Part shown: in pieces, positions 7,282-16,100 of the stretch
How positions within the stretch are numbered: the stretch's first letter is position 1
Layout of the letters: every line of letters starts with the position of its first letter
Assembly (NCBI GenBank): GCA_024278775.1
Contig: JAJRSP010000138.1
Location: forward strand, 1-49,930
Direction of reading: 5' to 3'
DNA length: 49,930 nucleotides
From: Planctomycetota bacterium
GTDB lineage: Bacteria; Planctomycetota; Phycisphaerae; UBA1845
Notes under the pieces: model-generated
The model's database searches: none
Told to the model about the DNA's origin: nothing
The model's input: the letters and a program-made list of their open reading frames with translations, nothing else
Translations under genes and position numbers: made by a program

Positions 7282-9516
7282 TTGCTGATCGTCGAATGTC
7301 GAAATTGTTCCGCCGCTGGTACGAAAATCCTCCTGACACTGGCCGTGGGGCTTATGCTCGTGACCGGTTGTGCTCAGCCGTTCCATGTCCGCGCGACGGA
7401 TTACCAGATCATCGCCGATATCAATCCCGAAACGCACGCACTCAAAGCCCATGCGAACATCACGCTCGTGCCCATCGACGGCCGCCCCCTGCCGGAAGGG
7501 CCGGTGTGGATCGCGCTCGATCTCAACAAGAATCTCAAGCCGAGCGACATCCGCGTCACTGGGGCCGATCTTCAACGCACGTCGAAAGTCCGCCCGCTCT
7601 ACACGCCGGACGACAAGGACCACAGCAAACGCAAAATCGCGTACGCCTCGCACAAGCTGTATCTTGAAAACGCCACCGATGAGATTCGCGTCTCGATCGA
7701 TTACGAGGGTGAACTCGAACAGGATGTCGCGTCCGGCGAAAAAGTCGGGGAAATCCACAATTTCGGCGTCTCGGCACACATCGGACCAGAGGGCATTTAC
7801 CTGTCGCCGAGCGGTCACTGGTGCCCAACGCCCTCCATCGACGACCTCGATCAACTGGACCCGAAATATCTGCTGGCTGACTGGACGTTGCAGACATCCG
7901 TGCCCGAGGATACCGCCCTTATCGCGTCCGCCCGACGTGAAGGCGAGCACGACGGTCGCACGAACTGGAAAAGTCCGCACCGGCTTACCGGCATGACGCT
8001 GACCGGCGGGAAGCACGACGTGTGGTCGCGACACGAGGGCGGCGTCCAAATCTCCGTACATATGCAGTGGGCCGAGGACAAGGACGAACGCGAAGCCAAC
8101 GAGAAAATCGCACAGACCTACCTCGACCAGGCCGCCCGATACATCGCCGACTACGAACCTCTGCTGGGGCCTTTTCCGTACGACCAATACACCATCGTCG
8201 AAAACTTCTTCAGTTCCGGGTTCGCCTTTCCCATGATGACGCTCTTCGGCCCCGTCGTGATGCACATGGGCGACAACTCGTTCCGGCATGGCTACCTCGA
8301 CCACGAACTCGTGCATAGCTGGTGGGGCTGCGGTGTTGATGTCGATCCGCGCGACGGCAACTGGTGCGAATCGCTCACCAGCTACTGCACCAATTATTAC
8401 GGCTTTGTGATCAACAACGACGAATTCGGCGCCCGCAAGAAACGCAGAAACGAATCGAACTTTCTCAGTCGCGTCAAGCCGAAGTACGACAAGCCGCTCG
8501 GCACCTATGGCAAGCCCGGTGGTTGCGGTCGCGGCATCGCTTACAGCAAGGGTTCCGCCGTTTTTCACATGCTCTCGCGCGAGATCGGGCAGGAGGCGTT
8601 TTGGACTGCCTGCCGCGATATCACAAAACGACTCGTTGGCCGACATGCGAGTTGGGATGATTTGAAAGGTGCGTTCGAGGAAGCTTCGGGCCGAAATCTG
8701 GACACGTTCTTCGCGCAGTGGATTCGCGGCAGCGGCGCCCCTGCGTTGCGATTGCTCGATGCACGCTACGATCGTTCGAAGGGCGAGTTGTACGTGTCGA
8801 TCGAACAAGGCGATACGGACTTCGACTTCGATCTCAACCTGCGTCTCGAATACGGAGCGGGCCATCGCGACATCGTCGTGCCGGTCACGGAATCCAAGGA
8901 GACGCTCATCATCCCGCTCAGCGACAGCCCCGATTTTGTGCAACTCGACCCGGATTACCACACCTTCCGCAAGTTGCAGCGGTCGGAAATCATGCCCACG
9001 ACGGCCACGACCAAAGTCGCCAAAAGCCTGACCATCGTCATGCCCCCAGGCGAGTTGCTCGAAGCCTACGAGACCGTCGCAGCGGCGTTCGAGAAACCCG
9101 TCAAAGCCAAAGACGACGGCTCGGTCGTTCGCACGGTGGCCGACAATGCGCTGACAGCCGAAACGCTGGCTGGGCGCAGCGTGCTTGTTCTCGGGGAGGC
9201 GGTCCGCCATCCCGCCGTTCAGGAACTTCTCGAACGCACGGAATCGCCGGTCCGCTGGACCGAGGCTGGTTTCGCCGTGGACGATGACGCCTTCGATGAG
9301 CCTAATCACGCAGTAATGATGACGCTTCACCATCCCGATTCGCCGGACGACGGCCTGACGGTGTACGCGGGCAACTCCGATGAGGCGCTCGTCAACGCGG
9401 CCATCCTCGGCTTTTACGCCAACTCGCTGCTCGTTTTTGAATGCGGCGAGCGCTGCGAGGTGGTTGTCCGGCGGGATTTTGAGTCAAACCAACGGGTTGA
9501 AGTCAGCGTGGAATGA
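7282..9516 (+). CDS. M1-family (gluzincin) metallopeptidase lipoprotein
   Basis: 744 residues, TTG start with a good GGAGG 8 nt upstream. A signal sequence ends in LMLVTGC (lipobox), so it is probably anchored to a membrane facing the periplasm. The zinc motif HELVH is at 341-345, with the third ligand Glu 18 residues later near 363 (WCESLTSY), the aminopeptidase N arrangement. SSGFAFPMMTLFG just before it is the usual 'GGMEN' region in divergent form: the canonical G-x-M-E-N is not present. The C-terminal half after about residue 500 is a less conserved beta-rich region. Likely trims or degrades peptides outside the cytoplasm. The substrate is unknown. Confidence 0.85.
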   Translation: MLIVECRNCSAAGTKILLTLAVGLMLVTGCAQPFHVRATDYQIIADINPETHALKAHANITLVPIDGRPLPEGPVWIALDLNKNLKPSDIRVTGADLQRTSKVRPLYTPDDKDHSKRKIAYASHKLYLENATDEIRVSIDYEGELEQDVASGEKVGEIHNFGVSAHIGPEGIYLSPSGHWCPTPSIDDLDQLDPKYLLADWTLQTSVPEDTALIASARREGEHDGRTNWKSPHRLTGMTLTGGKHDVWSRHEGGVQISVHMQWAEDKDEREANEKIAQTYLDQAARYIADYEPLLGPFPYDQYTIVENFFSSGFAFPMMTLFGPVVMHMGDNSFRHGYLDHELVHSWWGCGVDVDPRDGNWCESLTSYCTNYYGFVINNDEFGARKKRRNESNFLSRVKPKYDKPLGTYGKPGGCGRGIAYSKGSAVFHMLSREIGQEAFWTACRDITKRLVGRHASWDDLKGAFEEASGRNLDTFFAQWIRGSGAPALRLLDARYDRSKGELYVSIEQGDTDFDFDLNLRLEYGAGHRDIVVPVTESKETLIIPLSDSPDFVQLDPDYHTFRKLQRSEIMPTTATTKVAKSLTIVMPPGELLEAYETVAAAFEKPVKAKDDGSVVRTVADNALTAETLAGRSVLVLGEAVRHPAVQELLERTESPVRWTEAGFAVDDDAFDEPNHAVMMTLHHPDSPDDGLTVYAGNSDEALVNAAILGFYANSLLVFECGERCEVVVRRDFESNQRVEVSVE

Positions 9517-9545
9517 TACGACCGCGCGTCCCCAAGAACGGCAAC

Positions 9546-9573
9546 GAGCGCCGACCGTTTCCGATCGGCGCTC
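9546..9573. terminator. Hairpin between convergent genes
   Basis: A perfect 9-bp inverted repeat (GAGCGCCGA / TCGGCGCTC, 10-nt loop) lies in the gap between the peptidase stop and the stop of the opposing Hsp20 gene. No long T tract follows on either strand, so it is a plausible two-way terminator or pause site, not a strong one. Confidence 0.5.
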
Positions 9574-9630
9574 CCTGATTCGGTGCGACGCGCCCGTCGC
9601 GTCGCGAGTGCCTCCGCGTGACACTTTACG

Positions 9631-10062
9631 TTACGAGCACTTCACTTCGATCTTCCGCGGCTTGAGGTCGTCCGCCTTGGCCAACCGGACGGTCAGCACG
9701 CCGTTCTTCATCTCAGCCTCGATGCCGTTCTCGTTGACCCGTTCGCCGAAGCGCAAACTGCGCGAGAAGCTCCCCACGGTACGCTCGGTGATATGGAAAT
9801 TCTCACCCTCGCGCTCGTTCTGCGACTTGCGCTCGCCGCTTAGCGTCAACAGGCCGCCCTCGAAGGTGATGTCCACATCCTCACGCGAGAATCCGGGGAC
9901 ATCCACGTCCACATAGTAGTTCGCGTCGTCCTCGCGCACGTCGAGGTTGACAGCCATCCGGTTGTTACCACCGAAGAACCGCTCCTCGATATTCCCCAAC
10001 GGCTCGAAATCAAACGCAGCCAGAGGCCCACCCAAACGTCGTGAAAAAGTGATCGGCAACAT
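9631..10062 (-). CDS. Hsp20/alpha-crystallin small heat shock protein
   Basis: 143-residue ATP-independent chaperone that holds unfolding proteins. The alpha-crystallin domain spans about residues 35-135: MAVNLDVREDDANYYVDVDVPGFSREDVDITFEGGLLTLSGER at its start, and the conserved A-x-x-x-N-G-V-L-T-V-R motif near 116-126. The ATG at 10062 has AAGGAGG 8 nt upstream (10071-10077). There is no CIRCE element. Instead a sigma-54 -24/-12 sequence lies about 80 bp upstream, and a hairpin sits in the expected leader. Confidence 0.95.
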   Translation of the reverse strand: MLPITFSRRLGGPLAAFDFEPLGNIEERFFGGNNRMAVNLDVREDDANYYVDVDVPGFSREDVDITFEGGLLTLSGERKSQNEREGENFHITERTVGSFSRSLRFGERVNENGIEAEMKNGVLTVRLAKADDLKPRKIEVKCS

Positions 10063-10070
10063 GATATGTA

Positions 10071-10107
10071 CCTCCTTGAAAAAGGGCGAAGGCGACTCCT
10101 GCCTTCG
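10071..10107 (-). promoter_or_regulatory. hsp20 leader: hairpin and ribosome-binding site
   Basis: Within the expected 70-nt leader, 10087-10093 and 10101-10107 form a perfect 7-bp stem with a 7-nt loop. The true Shine-Dalgarno AAGGAGG at 10071-10077 is preceded by CCCTTTTTC, whose CCTT could pair with AAGG. This could mask the ribosome-binding site at low temperature. It is a suggestion from base pairing only. Confidence 0.35.
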
Positions 10108-10143
10108 TCAAACAATATTTTTCATTTCCAACGCCGCTCATAG

Positions 10144-10160
10144 AGCAAACAGCGTGCCAA
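10144..10160 (-). promoter_or_regulatory. Sigma-54 (-24/-12) promoter of hsp20
   Basis: On the minus strand this reads TTGGCACGCTGTTTGCT, nearly identical to the sigma-54 consensus TTGGCACG-N4-TTGC[AT], with GG and GC separated by exactly 10 bp. Transcription would start near 10133, leaving a leader of about 70 nt before the Hsp20 start codon. Confidence 0.8.
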
Positions 10161-10345
10161 ACTCGGCGTTTGCCTGTAAATTGAGCACAGACAGTGAGTT
10201 ACGTTGAATTCCTGTGAATCGTGAAAAGGGCTGAGACTGCCATTGTGACCGTCTCGGGATAGCTGAATCGAACGTAAGATTCGCATTCACAACACGTTAC
10301 AATCTGCCGGTCAATTTTGACCCCGGATCACGCGGACATTTATCA

Positions 10346-11290
10346 TTGGAAAATCGACCTCTGCATTTCGTATTCATCATCGGCTGCACCGGCTGCGGCA
10401 AGGGTGCGCTCGGTTTCGAGCTGGCCCAAAGGCTGGACGCGGAAATAATCAGCGTCGATTCGATGAAGGTCTATCGCGGGATGGACGTCGGGACAGCCAA
10501 GCCGAGTCCCGAACGGCTGAAAACGGTGCGTCACCACATGATCGATGTTGTCGATCCGTGGGAGACGTTTTCAATGGCCCGCTTTCTGGAGCAGGCGGAG
10601 GCCGCCGCGGGCGACATCGCCGCGCGTGGAAAGACCATATTGGCCGTCGGCGGAACGGGGATGTATCTCAAAGGGTTGAGCGAGGGTATTTTCGATGGCC
10701 CGGGGGCCGACGCGACGCTTCGCGATCGGCTCAAGGCGCGGGCGGACACGGAGGGCTGGGCAACGCTGCACGGCGAGTTGGCAAAGATCGACCCGGAGGC
10801 GGGTTTGCGTATTCATCCGAACGATCAGCGGCGCATCGTGCGGGCGCTTGAGGTTTACGAGTTGACCGGAAAACCGATCACGACATTACAGGAACAATGG
10901 GAGCGCGGGCGAACCAAACACCGATGCACGTTCATAGGCCTGCGTCGGGAGTTGGCCGACCAGAACCACCGCACCAACATGCGTGTCAAAGCGCTGATCG
11001 AACGCGGCTGGGTCGCGGAAGTCGAGCGGTTGCTGGCGAGCGGACGCCCGCTGAGCACGTCGGCTGCCCAGGCGATGGGCTACCGCGAGATCATCGAACA
11101 CGTCGGAGGCTGGCTGCCCCTTGAGGAGGCTGCGGAAAAGATCAAAATCGCGACGCGACAGTTTGCCAAATCGCAACGAACGTGGTTCAAGCGCTTTCAC
11201 GCGACACATTGGTATGATCTGTCGCCGGACGACACCGCCGCCGCACTGGCTGACCGCGTACTCGGAGATTGGGACGAATTGTGCAAGTAA
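10346..11290 (+). CDS. tRNA dimethylallyltransferase MiaA
   Basis: 314-residue enzyme that adds a dimethylallyl group to A37 of tRNAs reading codons that start with U. Family signatures: ISVDSMKVYRGMDVGTAKP near 31-50, HHMIDVVDPWETFS near 66-80, VGGTGMYLKGL near 98-108, and the C-terminal SAAQAMGYREI and RQFAKSQRTWFKR. The start is TTG with only a weak upstream GCGGAC. Odd point: the P-loop at 13-20 reads GCTGCGKG, so the usual Thr/Ser after the Lys is Gly. The 3' end overlaps the start of the next gene. Confidence 0.95.
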   Translation: MENRPLHFVFIIGCTGCGKGALGFELAQRLDAEIISVDSMKVYRGMDVGTAKPSPERLKTVRHHMIDVVDPWETFSMARFLEQAEAAAGDIAARGKTILAVGGTGMYLKGLSEGIFDGPGADATLRDRLKARADTEGWATLHGELAKIDPEAGLRIHPNDQRRIVRALEVYELTGKPITTLQEQWERGRTKHRCTFIGLRRELADQNHRTNMRVKALIERGWVAEVERLLASGRPLSTSAAQAMGYREIIEHVGGWLPLEEAAEKIKIATRQFAKSQRTWFKRFHATHWYDLSPDDTAAALADRVLGDWDELCK

Positions 11291-12249
11291 CCGAACTCAC
11301 CAACCTGGCCATCGACCTGATCGACGTCCGGAAGACCTACAATCGCCGCGTCGAAGCGCTACGCGGGGTGAACATTCAGGTCGGTCGCGGCGAGGTCTTC
11401 GGCCTGCTGGGTCCGAACGGTGCGGGCAAGAGCACGCTGGTCAAAATCATGATGACGCTCGTTCGCCCGAACGCAGCCATCGGCACGGTGCTCGGCCGGC
11501 CCCTGGGCAACCGGAAAAAACGCGCCCAGATGGGATTCCTGCCGGAGCAGACACGTTTCCCCGCGTTCCTCACCGGCGAACAGGTGCTGAACTATTACGG
11601 CGCTCTCGCGGAAGTGCCGCGAAAGGTGCGTTGGCAGCGAACGTCTGAGCTGCTCGGGCGCGTCGGCTTGTCGCAGTGGGCGCGGACGCGCGTCGGACAA
11701 TACTCCAAAGGCATGGCCCGAAGGCTTGGCCTTGCTCAGGCGCTGATAAACGACCCGGAGCTGCTGATACTGGACGAGCCGACGGACGGCCTGGACCCCA
11801 TAGGCCGGCGCGAAGTGCGTACGCTCCTGACCGAGCTGAAACGTGCGGGCAAGACGATTTTTCTCAACTCCCATTTGCTCAGCGAAGTGGAAACGATCTG
11901 CGATCGCGTCGCGATTCTGCACCGGGGGCTTGTCGCGCGGCAGGGACGGTTGAGCGAGTTGACCGAAAACACGACCTCGTACGAAATCGTGGCCCACGGC
12001 AACTTCGACGCAGCGAGCGAGCATATCAAGAAAATCGGAGCGTCGATCGACGGGAAACGCATCGTCATCCCCGGTGGCAAGCCGGAAGAAGTGAACAGCC
12101 TCATCGACGCATTGCGCGCTGCCGGCTGCCTGATCGAATCAGTCAATCCGCGGCGCGTCAGCCTTGAGGATGTTTTTGTCGAAATCATCGGTGAGGAGCG
12201 GGCACGCACAGCGGCCAGACCCATCGGCCGGGGAGGTGAGAAGGCATGA
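11281..12249 (+). CDS. ABC exporter ATP-binding protein
   Basis: 322-residue ATPase of the single-domain exporter type (CcmA/NatA-like). Walker A GPNGAGKST is at about 44-52; signature YSKGMARRLGLA, Walker B LLILDEPTDGLD, and a switch His in LNSHLLSEVE. A C-terminal extension of about 90 residues after the ATPase core is typical of this class. GTG 11281 is chosen (GGGA 6 nt upstream); an in-frame TTG at 11269 is possible. It overlaps the end of miaA by 10 bp and the permease gene by 4 bp (ATGA), so the three genes are probably translationally coupled. The substrate is unknown. Confidence 0.9.
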   Translation: MQVTELTNLAIDLIDVRKTYNRRVEALRGVNIQVGRGEVFGLLGPNGAGKSTLVKIMMTLVRPNAAIGTVLGRPLGNRKKRAQMGFLPEQTRFPAFLTGEQVLNYYGALAEVPRKVRWQRTSELLGRVGLSQWARTRVGQYSKGMARRLGLAQALINDPELLILDEPTDGLDPIGRREVRTLLTELKRAGKTIFLNSHLLSEVETICDRVAILHRGLVARQGRLSELTENTTSYEIVAHGNFDAASEHIKKIGASIDGKRIVIPGGKPEEVNSLIDALRAAGCLIESVNPRRVSLEDVFVEIIGEERARTAARPIGRGGEKA

Positions 12250-13193
12250 TGCAATTCAACGCCATCGTCATGCACAGCTTTCGCGAAGCCATCGACCGCA
12301 AGGTCTTCTGGGTAATGATCCTGATGAGCGTGATCGTCGCGGCGTCTATGGCGTCGGTGGGCTTCAGCGAGCGCGGCGTGGATTTTCTCTTCGGAACGTG
12401 GACGGTCGAGTCGGATTTTTGGTCGCTGCGTTCGGACACACTTCACGAGCGCGTCGGAGCTTTGATCGTCGGGTTCATCGCGGACAATTATCTGGGCAAG
12501 TTCGGCATGCTCTTCGCACTCATCACGACGGCTTCGATTTTCCCCGCGCTCATGGAGCCGGGTGCCGTCGATGTCATCGCGTCCAAACCGATCGACCGCA
12601 AGCTGCTGTTTCTCTACAAGTACCTGTCCGCCATGATCTTCATCCTGTTGCAAGCCACCGTGTTCGTGGGCATCACCTTTCTGGTCATGGGCCTGCGCTG
12701 GCGGTATTGGCCAATCGGCTATTGGAGCCTCGTGCCGCTGACCGTCCTGATGTTCAGCTACCTTTTCTCTCTGTGCGCACTTTTCGGCACGTGGGTCAGA
12801 AGGGCTATGCCCGCGTTGATTCTCACGTTGATCGCGTGGTTCTGCATATTCGGCGTGCAATCCGCACACGCGGTACTGATCGCCAACCCCGACTTCGACA
12901 AGACAGGCAAATGGACACGCATGGTGACAGCCATGCACTGGGCCACGCCGAAGACGCAGGACATTCCCGAAATCGCCCGCCGGATCGTCGGCGCAGCGGA
13001 CTTCGTCGATATCATTACCCCCCACGCGGACGCGATGTCGGATACCGATCGCAGCGATTTTGAACACGCAGCCGAGGGAAATCGAAAGCTCACAGCCTCA
13101 ATCGATCCCCTCAGTTCCATAGCGTCGTCACTGGCGGTGGAAGCGTTCGTGGTGTTCCTGGCGCTAAGACGGTTCAATCGCATGGACCTGTGA
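12246..13193 (+). CDS. ABC exporter permease (ABC-2 type)
   Basis: 315 residues with about six hydrophobic segments, beginning FNAIVMHSFREAIDRKVFWVMILMSVIVAA, the usual start of ABC-2-type permeases. A long hydrophilic loop near 240-285 precedes the last helix. Its start codon overlaps the ATPase stop by 4 bp, so it is the membrane partner of that ATPase. Nothing in the sequence fixes the substrate. Confidence 0.85.
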   Translation: MMQFNAIVMHSFREAIDRKVFWVMILMSVIVAASMASVGFSERGVDFLFGTWTVESDFWSLRSDTLHERVGALIVGFIADNYLGKFGMLFALITTASIFPALMEPGAVDVIASKPIDRKLLFLYKYLSAMIFILLQATVFVGITFLVMGLRWRYWPIGYWSLVPLTVLMFSYLFSLCALFGTWVRRAMPALILTLIAWFCIFGVQSAHAVLIANPDFDKTGKWTRMVTAMHWATPKTQDIPEIARRIVGAADFVDIITPHADAMSDTDRSDFEHAAEGNRKLTASIDPLSSIASSLAVEAFVVFLALRRFNRMDL

Positions 13194-13218
13194 CCGCCAT
13201 GCCCAACCAACGCTCTTT

Positions 13219-13249
13219 CAGAGCCGCGACCGTAAGGGAGCGGTGGAAC
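13219..13249 (+). repeat. CAGAGCC-type repeat, forward copy
   Basis: Starts CAGAGCCGCGACCGTAAGGG and continues into GAGCGG. A 26-bp inverted identical copy lies at 15443-15468, on the other side of the serine protease gene. Related 36-bp copies with CAGAACC are at 18896 and 21872. A second short sequence (CGACCCTGATAGCGACCAA, about 13320) recurs in similar form at about 15380. Confidence 0.8.
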
Positions 13250-13470
13250 GAAATGAGCGCCGAAACACCATCGCAATGCCAACGCTGTTCCTGCGAGTTT
13301 CGTGGTTTATTGGGGAACCGCGACCCTGATAGCGACCAAGGTGGTTGCGCGAAATGAGCAGTCTTGAGTGCGCTCTGAGGACATTGCGTACGGAAGCGGC
13401 AAGCGCCGGAATTGCGATGTCGCTCCATCGATCCATTCTTGGGGAGCGTCTTGGGGCGGTGAGTCAAGGG

Positions 13471-15024
13471 CTATTCTACCCAATAAGCCGTCCACACCTC
13501 GTTGGCAAAAGCACCAGAGCAAAACTCGGGGCGGGCACTGAGCCTTCCCGATATCTCGGTGATTGAACCGGCGTCCGAATCCGGGCACTCGTCAACATCG
13601 ATCGAAAATAGACCGCGTTCGCCGACGTTTAATCCAGTAAGACTCCCCCATCGCGCGGCTATGCGACAGCCATCGACCGGAAATGCGCAATCAAAACACT
13701 GAGTTGCTCCATTCTGGCAAATTATGCCGTCTGTTTGATATGAGAATTCAGGAGCCACGAGCAAGCCATCGGCAACGTGAAAACGAATTCCTCCACTGCT
13801 TTCGGTTGTGCCAACCCAAAGGCCGCTCCGAAGCATGGAACGAGATGCAAGGGGCGGAATTATCACGGCCGGGGCGATTTCCACAGGCTCGACAACGCCA
13901 ATATCAATCAATCGCAGCAGTTCCACAACCGCGTCGGCACGAATACCGAATCTGTTGCTCCCCGCGTCGTCGATAGTTCCGAATGAGTTGACCGCAACGA
14001 CTAGTCCGTCACTCGATAGAACAGCGCTACCACTCGTGCCTCTTGTGGCGGGAATGTCGTATTGAATCAAGAATGCGCTAGAATCTGCCCCCGCCCCAGA
14101 ATTACCTAGAGGTCGGATAGACGAGATTGCCCCATTGAGGCACGTGGCCACCGGGGTGAATTGACCATCTCGCCCGATTTCTGGAATGTCCAGCAATGCG
14201 GTGACATCAAAAGGAAACCCACAGAGTATCAGCACGTCGAAAATATCAAGCTGATCCATAACCGAAAGAGGGGCAATCCTCAAGAAGCGAGGCATATCGC
14301 GATCTACTTCGATGATGGCAACATCCGTTGAGTTGATCTCTTCCGGATCGTACTCCGGATGCTTCCACATGGATTGAATCGACCATTCATGGCCTGTCTC
14401 ATTCTCAACCGCGGCCGCTACAGAGCCTGATTCCGCCATGACCGACGCCAGACCATCGACGACGTGTGCGTTAGTTACGATCAATCGATCTTCGACTGCG
14501 AAACCCGTCGCGAACGAATAGCTCGCATCCGATACCGCCACGAGTTGGTAAGTGGCCGCTGTAGACCTCTCGGCAATGACGGCATCGCATTCCCCGCGTA
14601 ACATGAAACTCGCGTCTCGATCCACACGGATCAGAGTCGTCGCGCTGTCGTCAACGAAAAAACCACTGAAGGAGAACTCCTCCCAGCATTTGTCGCCTGC
14701 GGGCGCCTCTGCGAGAATAGAATATCTACCGGTTGGCACTTGAAAAACCCTTGCTCCACCGTCCGGGGGGATCGTCTCGGGCTCACTGAGCCTATTCTCA
14801 CCGTCCGATTCGACACCTGTCCAAAAATCAATGAAGTCGACACGAAGTTGTCCGTAATTCTCAATCCGAAGTGTGCCGATTGATTCACCGGGAGCCAACC
14901 GATTCGGATCAGGGGAAAGTCCTGTTCCGCACCCTCCAAGCCCCGCGATCAGCGCAGCCAACCCCAGTAATGTTCCCACCCGCGTGGGTTCGAAAGTTTT
15001 GCCAACATTCGAATGCTTGGACAT
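13471..15024 (-). CDS. Trypsin-like serine protease lipoprotein
   Basis: 517 residues from ATG 15024, which has AGGTG just upstream and begins a lipoprotein signal ending LAGLGGC. The protease domain (about residues 165-375) has the triad in TNAHVVDG (His), STDVAIIEVD (Asp) and TRGTSGSAVLS (Ser), the pattern of HtrA/S1-like enzymes. No PDZ domain is seen. The Cys-rich C-terminal 100 residues (CQNGATQCFDCAFPVDGC) are unfamiliar. The frame stays open for 74 codons upstream, but that stretch would place residues before the signal peptide and is not included. Codon use looks more AT-rich than in neighbours, and inverted repeat copies flank the gene, which hints at acquisition. Confidence 0.8.
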   Translation of the reverse strand: MSKHSNVGKTFEPTRVGTLLGLAALIAGLGGCGTGLSPDPNRLAPGESIGTLRIENYGQLRVDFIDFWTGVESDGENRLSEPETIPPDGGARVFQVPTGRYSILAEAPAGDKCWEEFSFSGFFVDDSATTLIRVDRDASFMLRGECDAVIAERSTAATYQLVAVSDASYSFATGFAVEDRLIVTNAHVVDGLASVMAESGSVAAAVENETGHEWSIQSMWKHPEYDPEEINSTDVAIIEVDRDMPRFLRIAPLSVMDQLDIFDVLILCGFPFDVTALLDIPEIGRDGQFTPVATCLNGAISSIRPLGNSGAGADSSAFLIQYDIPATRGTSGSAVLSSDGLVVAVNSFGTIDDAGSNRFGIRADAVVELLRLIDIGVVEPVEIAPAVIIPPLASRSMLRSGLWVGTTESSGGIRFHVADGLLVAPEFSYQTDGIICQNGATQCFDCAFPVDGCRIAARWGSLTGLNVGERGLFSIDVDECPDSDAGSITEISGRLSARPEFCSGAFANEVWTAYWVE

Positions 15025-15527
15025 GTCACCTACTCGTTTCGCGAAGGGACCAATGATCAACTGTTCAAGAAGCCGACCCCGCTCAGCGTCATCCAGATTG
15101 TCATCAGGCCACAGCATGCCATTCTCGCCCGAAGAGCCGCAGCGAGGAAGTGTTCCGCCGGATACAGGTCTGCGAGAGTGCGTGTCGCCCCAGTTTCGTC
15201 CAAACCGGCTACGGCTCTGAAAACCGAACGTACGCAGGTGCGTCACACCGGTGTTCGAAATTGAGACCGAAGAACACCACCGTCACTGTATCCTACCGTT
15301 CTGCACGAGCAATGTCGACAGGTATAACACGTGCGTGTCGACTGGCGCAGCGTTTCGGGCGAATCGCGTCTTATCGGAGCCACGATCCTGAGAGCGACCA
15401 ATGCGGGAGCGTGAAAGGGGGTAATCAGCGCTCTCATGGTCTACCGCTCCCTTACGGTCGCGGCTCTGTTCGTCTGTTCACATCGAACGACACACGGACA
15501 CACGCCAACATCCAAGGCGATTCTGAA
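15025..15527. other. 503-bp intergenic stretch
   Basis: No gene is supported. It holds the open upstream extension of the protease frame, a degenerate CGATCCTGAGAGCGACCAA repeat near 15380 and the inverted CAGAGCC-type repeat. The extension from a possible ATG at 15117 (acidic, helical, 31 residues before the lipoprotein ATG) could be a gene remnant. Confidence 0.45.
15443..15468 (-). repeat. CAGAGCC-type repeat, inverted copy
   Basis: Reverse complement of the first 26 bp of the repeat at 13219, without mismatch. Together the two copies bracket the serine protease gene in inverted orientation, about 2.2 kb apart. Confidence 0.8.
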
Positions 15528-16100
15528 TTACGCGCGGCGGCGGTAGAGCGACGGATCGACCACGGTGAGCATGGCCTGCGTGTTGAGGTTGCCGCCGAGG
15601 AAAACGTTGATCGCATCGACGGGGCTTTGGGGCGTCTTGAGCACTTCGTTGTAATCAACGTAAAGCGTCTTGAAATTCGGCTGCTGCGTCAGCCAATCCG
15701 AGCATTTCTTGATCTGAGCTTCGAACGTACTCTTGAGTACGTCCCCCGACATGCCGCCCTGACTTTTGCCGCGACGCTCCAGCATGACATTCTGCGACGC
15801 GATCACTTCATCCAAGTGACGACGCATGAACACAACACGGTAGTCAACGTCGGCCGGCAAATCGTAAAGGAGCATATAGACCATCTTGACCGACTTCCCC
15901 ACCGCCGTCGGCACCCACGAGGCGTCGTCTTTGGTCTTCTTGACCGGCTCAAACTCGTAGTAGCCCTTGGGATTGTCGACGTCAGCCTCACGCACGCGGT
16001 CTGTGACGGCATCGATGCCGCCCTCGTCCAGCATGCGCATCATCATGGACGTGCCCGACCGGGGCAGGCCTGAGACAACAGTAATGTACTTGCGATCCAT
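15528..16100 (-). CDS. Sulfotransferase-family protein
   Basis: 190 residues from ATG 16100, placed right before the first strand of the fold; an in-frame GTG at 16112 is an alternative start. The PAPS-binding loop is visible as SGLPRSGTSMMMRML at about 8-22, and the 3'-phosphate-binding area as VVFMRRHLDEVIASQNVML near 107-125. PAPS-dependent enzymes of this fold move a sulfuryl group to hydroxyls or amines of carbohydrates, lipids or peptides. It is shorter than typical members (250-300 residues), so the C-terminal lid is reduced. The acceptor is unknown. It lies downstream of mutL on the same strand with a 150-bp gap. Confidence 0.75.
   Translation of the reverse strand: MDRKYITVVSGLPRSGTSMMMRMLDEGGIDAVTDRVREADVDNPKGYYEFEPVKKTKDDASWVPTAVGKSVKMVYMLLYDLPADVDYRVVFMRRHLDEVIASQNVMLERRGKSQGGMSGDVLKSTFEAQIKKCSDWLTQQPNFKTLYVDYNEVLKTPQSPVDAINVFLGGNLNTQAMLTVVDPSLYRRRA

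Noticed and set aside
7168..9333. A 721-codon open frame opposite the M1 peptidase
   Set aside because: Antisense shadow of a gene with a clear zinc motif and lipobox; its translation shows no domain.
10063..10345. CIRCE/HrcA operator for the heat shock gene
   Set aside because: No TTAGCACTC-N9-GAGTGCTAA-like inverted repeat is present.
11736..13067. A 443-codon open frame opposite the ABC exporter genes
   Set aside because: Antisense to an ATPase and permease that have intact motifs and overlapping starts; His/Asp-rich shadow.
15025..15246. Longer N-terminus for the serine protease
   Set aside because: It would place 74 residues before a clear lipoprotein signal peptide.
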